A stretch of 64,000 bases of DNA from Capsicum annuum (lineage: Eukaryota; Streptophyta; Magnoliopsida; Solanales; Solanaceae): assembly GCF_002878395.1 (NCBI RefSeq), contig NW_025892538.1, positions 124,001-188,000 of the forward strand, written 5' to 3'. The notes beneath the pieces are model-generated. The model did no database searches, was not told the DNA's origin, and saw nothing but the letters and a program-made list of their open reading frames with translations. The number at the start of each line of letters is the position of its first letter. Within the stretch, counting starts at the first letter, position 1. The position numbers and the translations under genes are program-made. This document shows positions 45,525-57,814 of the stretch, in pieces.

Positions 45525-48092
45525 TGTAATACCCCATATTTTGCCTAGCTTAAATTCGTCCTTAGAATATTAAGGGATAGCTTTCAAACTGAATAGCATT
45601 TATTTCATGTGGAATTCTTCAGATTTAGACTTTCCATGGTGTGGGAAATTGAATAAACTTTCCATCGATACCAAATTCACCTAATTTCGATACTTGGTGA
45701 AGGACTTGAGACGTTTTTAAGTTGACAGTGTGCCACCTGGTTAGTCACCACATCGCGGAGATGGTTAAATTCATAATTGTCATTTTTCAGTGGACCACCG
45801 TGATATTGGAAGATCGCAGAGAGGTCCATTTTCTAATTTTGTCAATTTTCAGTAATCCAACGCTATAGTGACACGTCGCGCCAAAGGCCAAAATAGCATT
45901 CCAGATCCCAATTGTCAAAATCCAGTAGGACAACACAATAGCTCCGAGTCGCGGACTCCCACAATTTTTCAATCGTCAAATTCCAGTGAGCCACCGCGAT
46001 AGTGGCGCATTGCGGTGGCCCATTAAATGAGACCCAGTTACATTTTTCCAGTTTCGTTTAGGAGTTTAAAGAGGGTATTTTGGACTTTTTCCAAGCTCCC
46101 AATCCGTCCAAACATAAGATTTAAGCTTATTCTAAGCACTTTATGCTCATTAGTCACCATTCTCTTCAAAAACAAAACCCTAGAAACCAAAAACCCCTTC
46201 TCCAAGAAACCAAATTCCACCATAGATTCTCCAAGAAAGCTTTAGATTGAGGATTCCCAAGACAAGATATTCAAGAACTCCAAGAACTCGTCTTCAAAAG
46301 TATCATAGGAATCCAAGATTCAAGCTTTTCATCTAAGATCACCAATTAAGGTATGTCGGGTTTATGAACAAGGATCTTTTTCCATCCTTGCGCCCAAAAT
46401 CAAGCTTTTAATTTAAAATTCATATGATTTTGAATGCTTATACATGAATTTAAAATTAGAGTTTATACCCATTATTGCTATTCACAAAATTATGAATTTT
46501 TGAGATATATTGAAGATAAATTGCATGTTTATTTTCATATTTTAATGCCTATTGCAGTAAATTTTAGATTTGAGATGAATTATCATTGTTTTCATTATCA
46601 AGCATGATTATTATGATGTTTTAACATGAGATTAATGCATGGGTTATTTCCCCAAAATTGACTAATATTATTTCAAGAAAGATGATGCTTCAAGCATCTT
46701 ATGAGCAAATTATTTACAGATTTTCAGAAAAAGCTTTGATATATTGATCCTCAGTTTAGCTATGGAATCCACTTTATAGATTATTACAGATTACAGAATT
46801 TAGAATAGCTTTATTTACCGATTTACTCAGATGATTGCATAATTAGTTTTAGATAAACCCTTATGCTAGTTTTAAAGTGGATTTCCAACAGAATAAGCGT
46901 AGCAAATAAAAAGAGAGCAGTATTTACCACCAAGCGAGAAGTGTGGATTTAGCGCATCCTACTTCCATAGAACTACGTAGCCAACGTCGGTACAGATTAT
47001 CAGAATATTCCCATTTTTATATCGATGACAGATTTATCTTGTGATCAATCACATGAGTAGGTTATACTCCCTGGTGGGAGTGTGACACCTCTCCCTAATG
47101 TGAGGTTTCTTTCTTAGGAGGACAAGACGTTGGACTCCATGTTAGCTCACATGGTTTATGTCGGTTAGAAAATAATTTTTCCCTAAAAGTTTAAAAGCCT
47201 AACAACAATGATTTTAAGATAAAGTATTTTCTTTAATAGTAAAGAACAACATAAAAGCATTTAGAAAACTAGGTGTATAGGCTCACGAATTTATTCAGAC
47301 TATGCTTTACAGAAAGACTTTAGCTACAGTTTTCAGCTTTCAGATCTCAAATTTAAGAATGAGTCCTTTCTACCCTTAGATAGTATGATTTAAGAGAGAA
47401 TACAAGAACAACTTTTAGAACTAAGTGTTCTGACTCACAAGATTTATACAGTATATTTTATCATTCATGATTTATGATTTTCAGCTTTCAGATATTCCAG
47501 ATTATATGATTCATTTACATTTAGCATGCATTATTTTATAAATGATGATGATGAGATAATGTTTTACTTGTACATTTCACCCCATATACTCAGTACATCC
47601 TCAAAGTACTGCTCCACATATACATCTATGTGCTACATTATCTCATAATGTAGGTACAACTTGTAGCATGTACAGTCAAAATCAGACAGTTACAAATTCC
47701 AATCAGCAGATGACGAGTCCTCCTACTTTGGGGACATTAGTTAGATGTTATTTATGCACTTTACTTTCTTACTCATATGTATTGATTAGTGGTAGATGAA
47801 GTCACACCTCAGCTACCTATATATAGTCAGTATAGTAGAGGCTTCACATATGTCAGTTAGAGTCAGTTATGTAATTTTAGTCCCTCTTTTCAGATTTTAT
47901 CAGAATTTACAAGTGTACCAGTATTATATTTTCATAGATTCCATCATTGTTATGTTTCTGCATAGTAAATTCAATCATTTTATACATATTTAATCAGTTA
48001 CTTAACAGTATACCAGTTCATGGGTTAGCTTGGGAACTCTTATGGTCCTAAGCACCGTGTGACGTCTCGAGATAGATTTTTGGGGCATTACA
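45525..48092 (+). repeat. 3' LTR of the LARD-like element
   Basis: 2.57 kb. Collinear with 39223-41866. One of the GC-rich repeat units (counterpart of 39596-39640) is deleted here. Confidence 0.88.
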
Positions 48093-48377
48093 AATAGTCT
48101 TGCCGCCATAAATAAACCATTAGAGAAAAAGATAATAAGGTTATAATTAAATTTGGTAAAGGTCTTAGAAACAAATACAATACTTTAAAGATTGTTATGC
48201 TAGGAAACACCAATACAAAGTTGTTAATGCATTGAAAGGGTATGATATAGGTAAGAAGAAAAAGAGAAGGATCATATTGATCAAGCAATGACTAGTCAAC
48301 TCCAGAAATACACGGTTCATTTACATGAACTCTACCGAAAGTTTAGAGTCATATCATTGCGACATCCAGCTTGAGGG
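48093..48377 (+). other. copia interior relic right of the nested element
   Basis: Starts with the AATAG target copy and ends in a copia-type purine tract TTGAGGGAGGA directly before the LTR at 48378. No domain is left. Confidence 0.4.
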
Positions 48378-48655
48378 AGGATGATAGACATAATGTGCAG
48401 TTTTTAATAATGTTTACTTTTTCTAATAAAGAATAGATAGAATATGAATAGAGCCCAATTATCATATTATTAGTTTGAATATTGACATAAGTTAGGATAA
48501 GTTATGTTTCTAGGATAGGGAGAGTATAGTCCAATTTAAATCTGAATAGAGAAGATATGCTTATATAATGAAATCATTGCCTCAATTTAAGAGGTGAGAA
48601 ACGAAAACATAGGAGTTGTATTTTTACAGACGATTTTGTTTTATAATTTACTACA
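48378..48655 (+). repeat. right LTR relic of the Ty1/copia element
   Basis: Begins TGATAGAC after the purine tract. It contains CTTATATAATGAAATC. Partner of 38486-38775. Confidence 0.55.
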
Positions 48656-49070
48656 TATTTTCCTTTGAAAAAGGATGTTATTTCAATCTTTTACAAAAAT
48701 AATTTCATGTACGTTCATGTTTTGCAATGACGATCAATAATGCACATAGTCATACTTTATATTGCACTTTCAAGACATATATTATTGTCGAAAAAAGTAG
48801 TTATAGTCAAGCCAAAATAATCAAAATAAATGAAAAGAAAATGCACTGAATATCGTGATCTTTAAAGAAAAAATTGATGAGATGTGCGTCATTACAAGTT
48901 ATTAACTCATAAAATGTAAAAAGTAAACAAAATATATGTTTAATTAAACTTTAATTTTTCATCTTTGATGGTTACGGTGATATCCTCCCCGAACAAGTCA
49001 TAATATGATAATTAACTATGTATGTTATATGATTTGATCTACACGTGAAACACACGTATCGAGAGACTAG
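48656..49070. other. spacer, nothing recognised
   Basis: AT-rich, no ORF or element signature. Confidence 0.5.
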
Positions 49071-49076
49071 AATATA

Positions 49077-49106
<30 letters not shown>
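49071..49106. repeat. (AT)n microsatellite
   Basis: About 36 bases of AT alternation with one C interruption. It occupies the same place as the TA/CA-rich tract near the end of other family-B LTRs (31630, 60395). Confidence 0.85.
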
Positions 49107-49107
<1 letters not shown>

Positions 49108-49440
49108 TATAGTCAGACTTCATTCTCAAAGTCTCGGTTTGTGTTACTTATTCTGTATTTTGATTTTGTTTTGCTTTGTGTGTTTCTGGCTTACTTACCA
49201 AGGTTGGGTCGAGGTAGGTGCCATCTTAAACTCAATATTTGGGTCGTGACAAATTGGTATCAGAGCTCTAGATTCATCGGTCTCACAAATGTAAAAGTAG
49301 AATGTCGAATAGAGTCTCGCGGGTAGATACCTCGACGTCCTTATTTATCTTTAAGGGGATACTAGAAATCTATACAAAGACATGTCTAATTTGATTCCTT
49401 ATCGCTCTGGTTGGTGAAAGGTGCCAAGGCTCTGCCTCGC
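49107..49440 (+). repeat. LTR 3' end, primer-binding site and leader of a Tekay-type element
   Basis: 'aaggttgggtcgaggtaggtgcc' and 'gggtcgtgaca' (ends 49252) match the end of the family-B LTR at 60490-60542. TTGGTATCAGAGCTCT follows at once, an initiator-Met tRNA primer site. Next comes the leader motif 'gaatagagtctcgcgg' (about 49306). The element is cut off after about 49440. This may be the missing end of the LTR that stops at 31648. Confidence 0.7.
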
Positions 49441-49559
49441 AACGCGTCAGGGTGATCGGCTTTTGGAAGTACAACAACAATTAATACTAAAAATATAAAA
49501 TATTTAATTGCATATATAAATAATCAAAATCTCAATACAAACGCCTAATTTAACATCAT

Positions 49560-51110
49560 GTCATGACTCATATCACAACCAAATTCAAGGGTCTCTCAAC
49601 CTCTTCTTCCCTTTCTCACACAACTTTCTTCTTTTCTTTACTCTACCAAGACCACCATCAAAATTTAGCCCTTTTTTAATCATCACACCCCTTTCAAGAT
49701 TGCGTTCAAGATTTTTTTCCAGCAGTTTAAGCCATTCAATGGTAGAGTTTGAATGATGTACATTCATAAATTCATACTTCTCTATGGCACACTCATCCTC
49801 TTTCACCTTGATAATCATACATAGATCTCAATAGTCCATAGGTCTATTAAGTGCTTTGTACTCTATGAAAGTAACATCTTCATCAGTCACTGTCATTTTT
49901 AAGTTGCCTTTCCTCACATCAATTAGAGCTTCTTAATAGGAACCCTGTCATCTGCGTCTTAATCATGAATAATAAAATCAGCATGGATTACAAAATTATT
50001 CAAACTTTATGAGAACATCCTTAATGATCCTCTTTGGAGCCACATTTGATGTATCTGTAATTTGTAGATCTATGGAGGACAGACTCACTTTCTCCAACAA
50101 AGATTATTAAACACAGACAAGGGCATGAAAGTTATACTTATTCCCAAGTCACACAAGGCCTTCACAACATCACTTATACTAATTTGTATAAGGAAGGTGA
50201 AACTCCAAGGGTCTTTAGCTTTCTTTGAAGTTTGATCATCACTATTGAACTGCATCCCTGAGTAAATCCTTTATTCTCCAAATCCATAAGTTGCTTCTTA
50301 TTTGTCACCACCTCTTTTAATTACTTAGGATATTTAGTCATTCCCTGCAAGACAATAAGTAAAGGGATATTTATGTAAAGTTCTCTAAATATGTCAAAGA
50401 TCTTCTTGAAACATGCATCCTCTTTGGTTTTTTGGAGCCTTCAAGGGAATGGTGGTATTAGTATTTTTGCTTCCTTCTCAGCCAGTTTAACAACCTTTTC
50501 TGCAACTACCTTCTCTGGAACTTGCTTTAAAACTAGTGTTTGTCTTGTTAACTATACTTGCACCTCATGATTTTCTTTTATTTTAAGGTGATTCTTCAAA
50601 TTCTTTTCCACTTCTCATTGTGATTTCCATTACATATCTAGTATTTGGGTCTGCATCGCTTGATAAACTCCTTATGGCCTCGTTCTTTAAGCTTTGGTGA
50701 ACTGGCTCCTTTACTTCTCTAAATTCTTGTGGGCAAGTTGCTGATTCTATATATTTTTAGCCAAATGTTCTTGATTAGATACTAGCTATGCTTGGTTGGC
50801 AATGATTTTCACTTCTTTACTTTATAATTTTTCTAGATGGGTAGAATCTTATAACCAACTTCTTTGCCAAGTTGTCCTAAGTTGTGATTGAATTTAAAGG
50901 TTCTACCTTCAACCATCTCTCCATTTCTCCCAACAGTAAGAATGGGAATAATGTAAGCCTCACATAATCAATTGAGTCTTCTATAGGAATAAAACTTTCA
51001 TTGAACTTCAAGAAAATCTGCAGAAGTTGATGTGTATCCTTATGTGACAATCCTATAAACTAGACATTTGTGTGCAATAACTACACCATATTTTGCTTTA
51101 GCTCAAATTT
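49560..51110 (-). pseudogene. Tat/Ogre-type gag-protease relic (reverse strand)
   Basis: On the minus strand the protease start reads KALCDLGISITFMPLSVFN (about 50164-50108). This is the CDLGAS-type active site of the Tat/Athila lineage, with the catalytic D kept. Further down are VAPKRIIKDVLIKFE, and KGNLKMTVTDEDVTFIEYKA (about 49910-49850), then IKVKEDECAIEKYEFMNVHH (49818-49585). Upstream, 50720-50580 matches the gag linker relic at 16450-16600. Many stops. No RT is seen; the element is truncated on its left side near 49500. Confidence 0.65.
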
Positions 51111-51601
51111 ACCTCCTGGTTTTTGTTTGTGGATGTTGGAGGTAACATTAGTAGTGAGTGGAATTGTTACTTCGTGTATTGTTATTTGTGCCATTATTTA
51201 AGGAACAACCTTATCCTGATGATCTTGCTGAATCTATGGGGTTGGGTAGAGAAGGATTGCTTATCTCCTCAGCTGGTGCAAGTGTTATTCAGGTTCAGGA
51301 TGTGGTTCAACCAGCTCCATTTCCCTTGCCTTCTTGCTAAAAGAAAATATACCTGCAAAATTAGTGACTAAAACCAAGTTGGTAGCACTTATAAAATAAA
51401 ATAGTAATAAAGTAGCTCTTGTGAGCTAGATTTCTATCCCATTGGGACTTGTAACTTAGCAAATAATCCAATTCAATAAATACTATAAGTTTTAAAAAGT
51501 GCAATCGTAACCCAAGAATTTTGTTGGTTTGTATAATTCTAGGATTTCAAATTTAAAAGCAATGACTTAATTGAAAATGTCAAAAATAATATTAAGGAGG
51601 T
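51111..51601 (-). repeat. Tat/Ogre leader or LTR relic (reverse strand)
   Basis: 'gtgagctagatttctatcccattgggacttg' has the texture of the repeat/primer side of Tat LTRs. 51561-51600 duplicates the first 40 bases of the window. The forward ORFs at 51123-51371 are probably antisense chance. Confidence 0.35.
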
Positions 51602-52440
51602 GTGAGATCCCGTAAAATTTTGATCATTTTATTTTGATCCTCCCGTGTGCATAACATTAATTTTTGACTTCAATAATGATGATGGTGAGCCTCTGCGATA
51701 GTGGTGTGCCATGCCACTTAAGCTCTGCGATAGGAGTGTGGCACGAAGGGTACCCTCCACGATAGTGGTGTGCCATGCTACTATGTTAATTTAGCCTAGT
51801 TTGTTATTTTTCATCTTGGGTGGGGGATTTTTGGTCCTTTTCATTTTAAAAGCGTCTTAAACACTTCCCTTACCCTAGAAAACCCCCTAATTCATCAAAT
51901 TACACATTTCTCTCTCTTCTCTAACTCTCAAGTAAAGAACATTCAATGGTTTACAAGAATTTCATTCTCTGGGCTCCAAACTTTGATTTCTCTTCAAATT
52001 CTTCTATATTTTAGGCATATTTCTCTTTCCCTAACTTGAATTTTATATTATGGGATTAATTTTTTCAATATTCATGTGTTTTGGATGATGGGCTTGAAAT
52101 TGGATTGAGAGATTTAGGTTGTTATTATTTGAATTGCTTTTCTCATGTTTTAAATGGATTACTCATGCTTTAATTGATGATTTTTGGACTGAATTGGTGC
52201 ATTATGATTATGTGTTAAATGGGTGACATAGGTTTCACCAAAATTGATGAATTTTTTACTTGGTAATGGCATTGACCTCAACCTGCCTTGTAAACTAGAT
52301 TTTGAATATGAAAATTTGCATAATTTAACATATCTTATGAACCCATTACATTGTATTAAAAGATAAATGGATAAATATGGGCTTGGAATGCCCTTGGTGG
52401 ACATGGTTTTGGATTTTAAATGGAACTTGGAAGTCTATGG
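51602..52440 (+). repeat. LTR fragment starting TGAGATCCCG (Tekay style), inserted in the Tat relic
   Basis: Abrupt change right after 51600. A word block at 51685-51785 repeats CTGCGATAGTGGTGTGCCAT three times. A CT-rich stretch is at 51906-51925. No inner LTR end or primer site is seen, so only the first part is present. Confidence 0.55.
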
Positions 52441-53430
52441 CCTTAGGTGCATAGATCCTACGTCAATCACAACAACACAAATGCAAAAATTACAAGATAC
52501 CTTGGGTTGCCTCCCAAGCTGTGCTTGATTAACGTCGCAGCACGACGTGGGTACCTTGATTACTCAAACTTCATCAAGGTAGCCAAAGGTTTGGCCTCCA
52601 ATTTTTATTTTCACTTTGAACTTATGAATTGTACTCCTAATTTTATTTCTAATTTTCAACTATGCTCAAGGGGCGGGTGGTATAAAAATAAAAGAACCAA
52701 GAAAATAGATGTGGCATGTTGCAGTTCTTGGCCCTTAAGTGAGGAATGTAATTTTTTTATTCTGGCGCAACAAAAATTCAAGAATATAGACATACTTTTC
52801 CTCCTTTTTTGCACTCTTCTATAAGCCCAGATGACTCAATTAATAACTTACTATCCAAACATAATATGAAAAATAATTTGAATGAGGTCCAATACGTCCC
52901 AACTCATGAATTACATTATTATTTATATCCTCACATAAATCTAGTGTACTCCACTCAATAGTGACAACATCCAAAAAAGTATGATCAAGTGTTGAATCCT
53001 TTAACTTTAGCTCCTCCATTTGGCTTAAATTTTTTTTTCAGTCTCACACAACTGATAACTAAATTGTTGGATATTACATGCATCAACCTTTACATTCAAT
53101 TCTCCTTTTAAGTTGTGAACATCCAAGCATAACCTATAAACCTTTTGAATAAACTCATGTTTTTATTTTGTTAGGAATGTCGACGTTTCTATCATGCTCT
53201 CATTATGCTCCCACAATATATTTATCACACTCCTATAATAATGTACTATATCAAAAGGATAAGGATCAATAAAAAAAGTCCTCATTACTCCCCACTATCT
53301 CTTGTAAAGTTGTCATATCAATAAGAGTACGCATACACCGGTGTATGCCTCATGACAAATAGAAAGATATAACCCAACAACTTCAATCGATCAATTTGCA
53401 ACCGTATTCTCTAACAATGGTGCCAAAATT
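52441..53430 (-). other. Tat/Ogre internal relic and primer-binding site (reverse strand)
   Basis: 'ccttgggttgcctcccaag' near 52500 is a phrase common in reverse-strand Tat elements. On the minus strand 'ttttggcaccattg' (53430-53410) looks like a decayed primer site of the TGGCGCC type used by this lineage. The frame MTTLQEIVGSNED (about 53310) may be leader or gag start. The forward ORF 52447-52824 is probably antisense. Confidence 0.4.
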
Positions 53431-54910
53431 TGATGTCACCCAAAACTACACTTCTAAGAAGTATAAAGTGGTTAATGTCAATAAATAGTAAACCAACTAG
53501 GTTAGGGTCAATCCTAAAGGGAATAGGACAAATATATCTCTCAAACTTATTGAAATAGTCAAGCAGTACAGAAAAGTAAATGGTGGGATTTGTTGTAATC
53601 AGTAAAAGTAACAAGATTTGAATGTTTTTGGTTGTAAACAATCTGAAACAAATACTAATCTTTTAATCCCCTGGCTTCTAACTTCATAGGTTTATCGTGC
53701 TCAATTCAATTATCTCAATGTCACGTTTGCAGAATCTGACAAGTTATGTATCACCAATCATCTTTTGAATGCCTTTGGAGTATTTCACTTATTACCTTTT
53801 AGAGTCTCAGAGTGTCGCATTACTAACCCTTGTCCTGAATTTTATTTTAACTATCACCTTTTGGGTATCAAGTTATTAGACTAGGATTGATAGCCTTAAA
53901 TCACTTTTTGGGTATCAAGTTATTAGATAAGGATTGATAGCCTCGAATCACTATTATTATCTTGTTTTCCCAATATTGAACTCCCTTTGAGAATGATCAC
54001 GATACAGGCGGATTCACAGCATTGTCCAAAACTAAGAAAGCATTTAAACTAAAGAAGATCATAATACATGTAGCAATTTTGATATAAACGAATCTCACAC
54101 TTCGCCTACTTCATTAATCTGGCAGGGTTACCATAACACTAGCTAAGGTAATAAGCCACTAATAGTTGCAAACCAATCCATGGAATTCAATAAAGAAAGC
54201 ATATGAATAATCTCACAATAATTGATGAAGAAAACCCAAAGTCTCAAATCTATTAATCAATCAATTACCAAGAATAATAGAATCCCCAAATCAAAAGTCA
54301 ATCTTGGAATCAAAATATGTTTGTGAATAGTATGAGTACGTAATAAAGGAATAAACTTACATAAAACTGGATAAACTATTACAAAAATGTCAAAAGGAGA
54401 TTTATAGATTACATAGAAACCTTAAAAATCCAAACTAGAGTGAATCGGGAAATTTGGGTTTGTATCCACCTATGACGCCACTTACAGGCTGTAAATGGAA
54501 CCTACCCCACATAGGTACCCCACCGTAGGTAGTATAAAGGTTTTGCAAATTCATTTTCTCTGAATTTTGACCTAATAACCCCTATATTGGTACCTACAGC
54601 ACTGTAGGTGGTACCTGCAGGCCATAGGTAGCTCATCATAACTGACAGGAACTCTTTACTTCTACAGCTTCTCTGAACCTAAGATATCTGACACTTATGC
54701 CACCCTACCTACACCAGATCGGTGGCAACTATACCAGGTAGTTGCAAACATAGATAGCCCAAATTTCAGCTTTCAAGTTCTTTTCTTTTGTTTAGCTCCC
54801 AAAACCTAGTTTTCTACAAAGTAGATACAAAAACACTTCACATCTACCAAAATAGGCCTAAGAACTTGCATATTTCTCAGTTTTAAGCATTAAAAGTGCC
54901 AATAAACCAT
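53431..54910 (-). repeat. Tat/Ogre LTR relic (reverse strand)
   Basis: Non-coding. It contains a 54-base tandem duplication ('tttttgggtatcaagttatt', 53865-53955) and a word block at 54465-54740 built from GGTACCTACAG / CTGTAGGTGGTACC / CATAGGTA variants. The right edge is uncertain. Confidence 0.4.
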
Positions 54911-55019
54911 GGCACATTAGTATAGAAGACTAACTCAAAGGGTACGACCTAAGTTAGTCAATATAGCATCTCAAGGCATCCTAATTAAGTAGGAAACCAA
55001 AGCTTGTATAATATGGTCC

Positions 55020-56032
55020 CTAATTCAAACATTTTTTCATGAGATAATCGCCCATGATAAAATAACCATCAAATAAAAGAATAATAATTATACCTTAAGT
55101 CTCTATATCGGCACATAATCAACATGTCATGAACTAACCATAACAATAAGAGTAAAGTAACTTTCTAGTCCAGACAAACAATATCTAAATTGAGCCCCAT
55201 AACCTAGAAGGCTCAATTAGCACACAACATATCACAAGTACACTCATAACCTATACCTATGTGACCCTCCAATAGGCTGATAAATATAAGAAATCAACAA
55301 CATACTGGTGATAGGCAATATGCATGCAAAAATGAATGAAAAGTAAATCCATAATACCATAACTAATCCAAGAGACATAAGGTAACCTAGAGTATACACC
55401 TCCTCCTACTAAACAGCTCACAAAGTCAGGACATATAGAGACCTCTCTTCTCTGACAAGACGGCTCATAGTCGAAGGGGTCCCTATGGGGTTCGGGAGTA
55501 CTCGTATACACTAACCTAGTCCCAATCCAAGATTTTCAATAATCACCATCTATCATCACTCTACTCTTTCTAGTATCAGAGAGATGTATATATAATAAAT
55601 GGATAGACTCGAATCGTGGCTAAAAGAGTGTAAAAAGGGTTAAAATCTCTCTCGATTGAAGTAAATATTAGTAAAATTGTGGACCAAAATCAATCTCAAT
55701 CAAATCTCTAAAATATCATTTTGTCTTAAAATCTCATAAATTATCTATTAAGGTGGTACAATTCCCATTGTGAAAGAATCTATTTTAAATATAAAATTGG
55801 AAATAAATCCCTTTTTAGAAAAACAATAGATATTTTTAGTTAGAATTGTACCATTAATTGAGCATGAACGTACCAAATCTATACATACCATCACGACAAT
55901 TACTATTTGATAACTAAACAGTGCCTAAAACCCAAATGATTGACAAATCAAAATGATATATAGCCACTGTAGGGAGGATCAATAAGCCAAAAATGCACGT
56001 AAATTAAGGAAATAGACTAGAGGGTCATTACA
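55020..56032 (-). repeat. Tekay-type LTR fragment (reverse strand)
   Basis: Read from 56032 leftward it begins TGTAATGACCCTCTAG, a typical Tekay LTR start. Its right edge falls exactly where the RNase H relic of the next element begins, so it probably inserted there. The left edge is undefined. The minus ORF at 55511-55257 has no domain. Confidence 0.45.
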
Positions 56033-57814
56033 TTAGCGTTGGTAGTAGTCGTATTTATGTTAAAGTTATAGAAACACTACTTGTATGGGTCTATTTAGAG
56101 ATTTTCTCAAATCATCATAGCCTTACGTACTTTTTCACTTAGCAAGATCTTAATATGAGATAGCATATTGGCTTGAGTTGCTTAAGGACAATGATCTCAC
56201 TATCCTTTATCATCTGGAAAAGGCAATGTGGTTGTAGATAGATTAAGTTATAAGTCGACCACTTTGATAAATCTAGCTCATCTCTTAACTAAGGAGTGAC
56301 CTTTGGCCTTGAAGGTTCAATCTTTAGCTAACTAGTTAGTTAATTTTAATATTTTGACACCCAAGCATACGTTAGCCTTTGTTGAGGCTAGATATTATTT
56401 GATGGATCAGATTCAATCTTATCTGATTGATAATGATAGGTTGAGGCTGATTCATGATAAGGTGTTGAGTCTAAGGTAACATCTCTTGAATCTGATGGTG
56501 TTCTGAGAATTAATGGTCTAGTATATATGCCAAAAATTGGCGGATAGGTTACATTGATCTTAGAGGAGGCTCATTATTCTAGATATTCCTTTCACCCAGG
56601 GGCGGCCAAAATGTATCCTAATCTGAAGAGGCATTATTGTTGCGTTGGTATGAAGAAGGAAAATATGGAGTTCGTGGAAAAGTATTTGAATTACCCATAG
56701 GTAAAGTGTGAATCAGTGATTGGGTGGTATGATACAGAGGATGCCTATTCTAGAGTGGAAGTAGGAGTAGATCACCATGGATTTCATAGTTGGTCTACAC
56801 TCAATTTTATGGAAGTTTTACACTACTTGGGTGATTATGGATTGGTTAACCAAATCAGTGTATTTCATTTCCTGTAAGGTGATCTATAATGCATAGAGGT
56901 TGGTCAAGTTTGACATTAGAGAGATTTTTCAATTGCATGGTACCCCTATTTCTATTGTATCTGATATAGGTACTTTGTTTACCTCAGGTTTTTAGAGTAC
57001 TATTCAAAGTGAGTTGGGTACTCAGCTTGATTTGAGCATATCTTTTCATCCTTATATAGATGGTCAATCTGAGAGGGCTATTCAAGCTTTACAATACATG
57101 TTACGAGCATGTGTCATAGACCTTGGAGGTCATTGAGACCAGTACTTGACCCTAGTAGAGATTGCCTATAATAATAGTTACCATTCCAATATTCAGATGG
57201 TATATTTTGAGGCTATATATAGGTGGAGGTGTAGATCACCCACGAGATGGTTTGACTCATTTGGGGTAAGACCATAGAGTAAACATTCTTTGAGGATTTG
57301 ATCAATCAAGTGATACTTATTCATTAGTGGCTATTGGCTGCCCAGAATAGGTAGAAGATTTATGCCGACTATCAATCCCTATATGTATCATATGTAATTG
57401 GAGATCAAGTTTTGATGACAGTTTTATCCATGAAAGGCGTGATAAGGTTCGAGAAAAAATGAAAGTTCAGTACGAGGTACATTGGCCCCCATATCATTGT
57501 TCATCTTGTTTTCATAACTCTATGTTGAAGAGATACCATCTATATGATGCCTATGTGATTTGATGGGATTCATTCACGTTAGATACTAATTTTTCCTTTG
57601 AGGTGAAGCCTATTGTTATCTTAAACAAGCAAACTAAGAAGTTGAGGTCTAAGAGTATCGATTCAGTAAAAGTACTATAGAGACACTACTTTATTTAAGA
57701 GTCTACATGGGAGGTCCAATTTGATATGTATTGTATATACCCCCAGCTTTTCATCACTTCAGGTACTCATTTGATTTTAGTTTAAGCATGAACTATTATT
57801 TTAGTAATGGATAA
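56033..57814 (+). pseudogene. Tekay-type pol relic: RNase H end, integrase
   Basis: The start 'gcgttggtagtagtcg' reads as the ALVVVVF segment of RNase H. Then come LELLKDNDLTILYHL, an integrase zinc region (SFHPGAAKMYPNLKRHY, about 56580-56640), the core with IVSDIGTLFTSG (about 56960; Arg of the usual SDRG lost), and DGQSERAIQALQYMLRACVI (57059-57120, keeping the glutamate). A shorter C-terminal part runs to about 57720. Stops are frequent. The 5' part (gag, protease, RT) is missing. It leads into the complete LTR at 57815, making this the 3' half of a family-B element. Confidence 0.8.

Larger units (their letters stand above)
39223..48092 (+). mobile_element. LARD-like Ty3/gypsy derivative with 2.6-kb LTRs and non-coding interior
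   Basis: Direct repeats 39223-41866 and 45525-48092 start TGTAATACCCC and end ATTACA. A primer-binding site TTGGTATCAGGGCC (41870-41883) follows the first and the purine tract CAAGGGGGAGATAT precedes the second. GATAG / AATAG flanks give a 4/5 target duplication. The 3.66-kb interior has no recognisable gag or pol in any frame, the hallmark of large retrotransposon derivatives that borrow proteins from relatives. LTR style and leader point to a Tekay parent. Confidence 0.85.

Noticed and set aside
52447..52824. 125-residue forward ORF
   Set aside because: Antisense to the reverse-strand Tat/Ogre relic; no domain.
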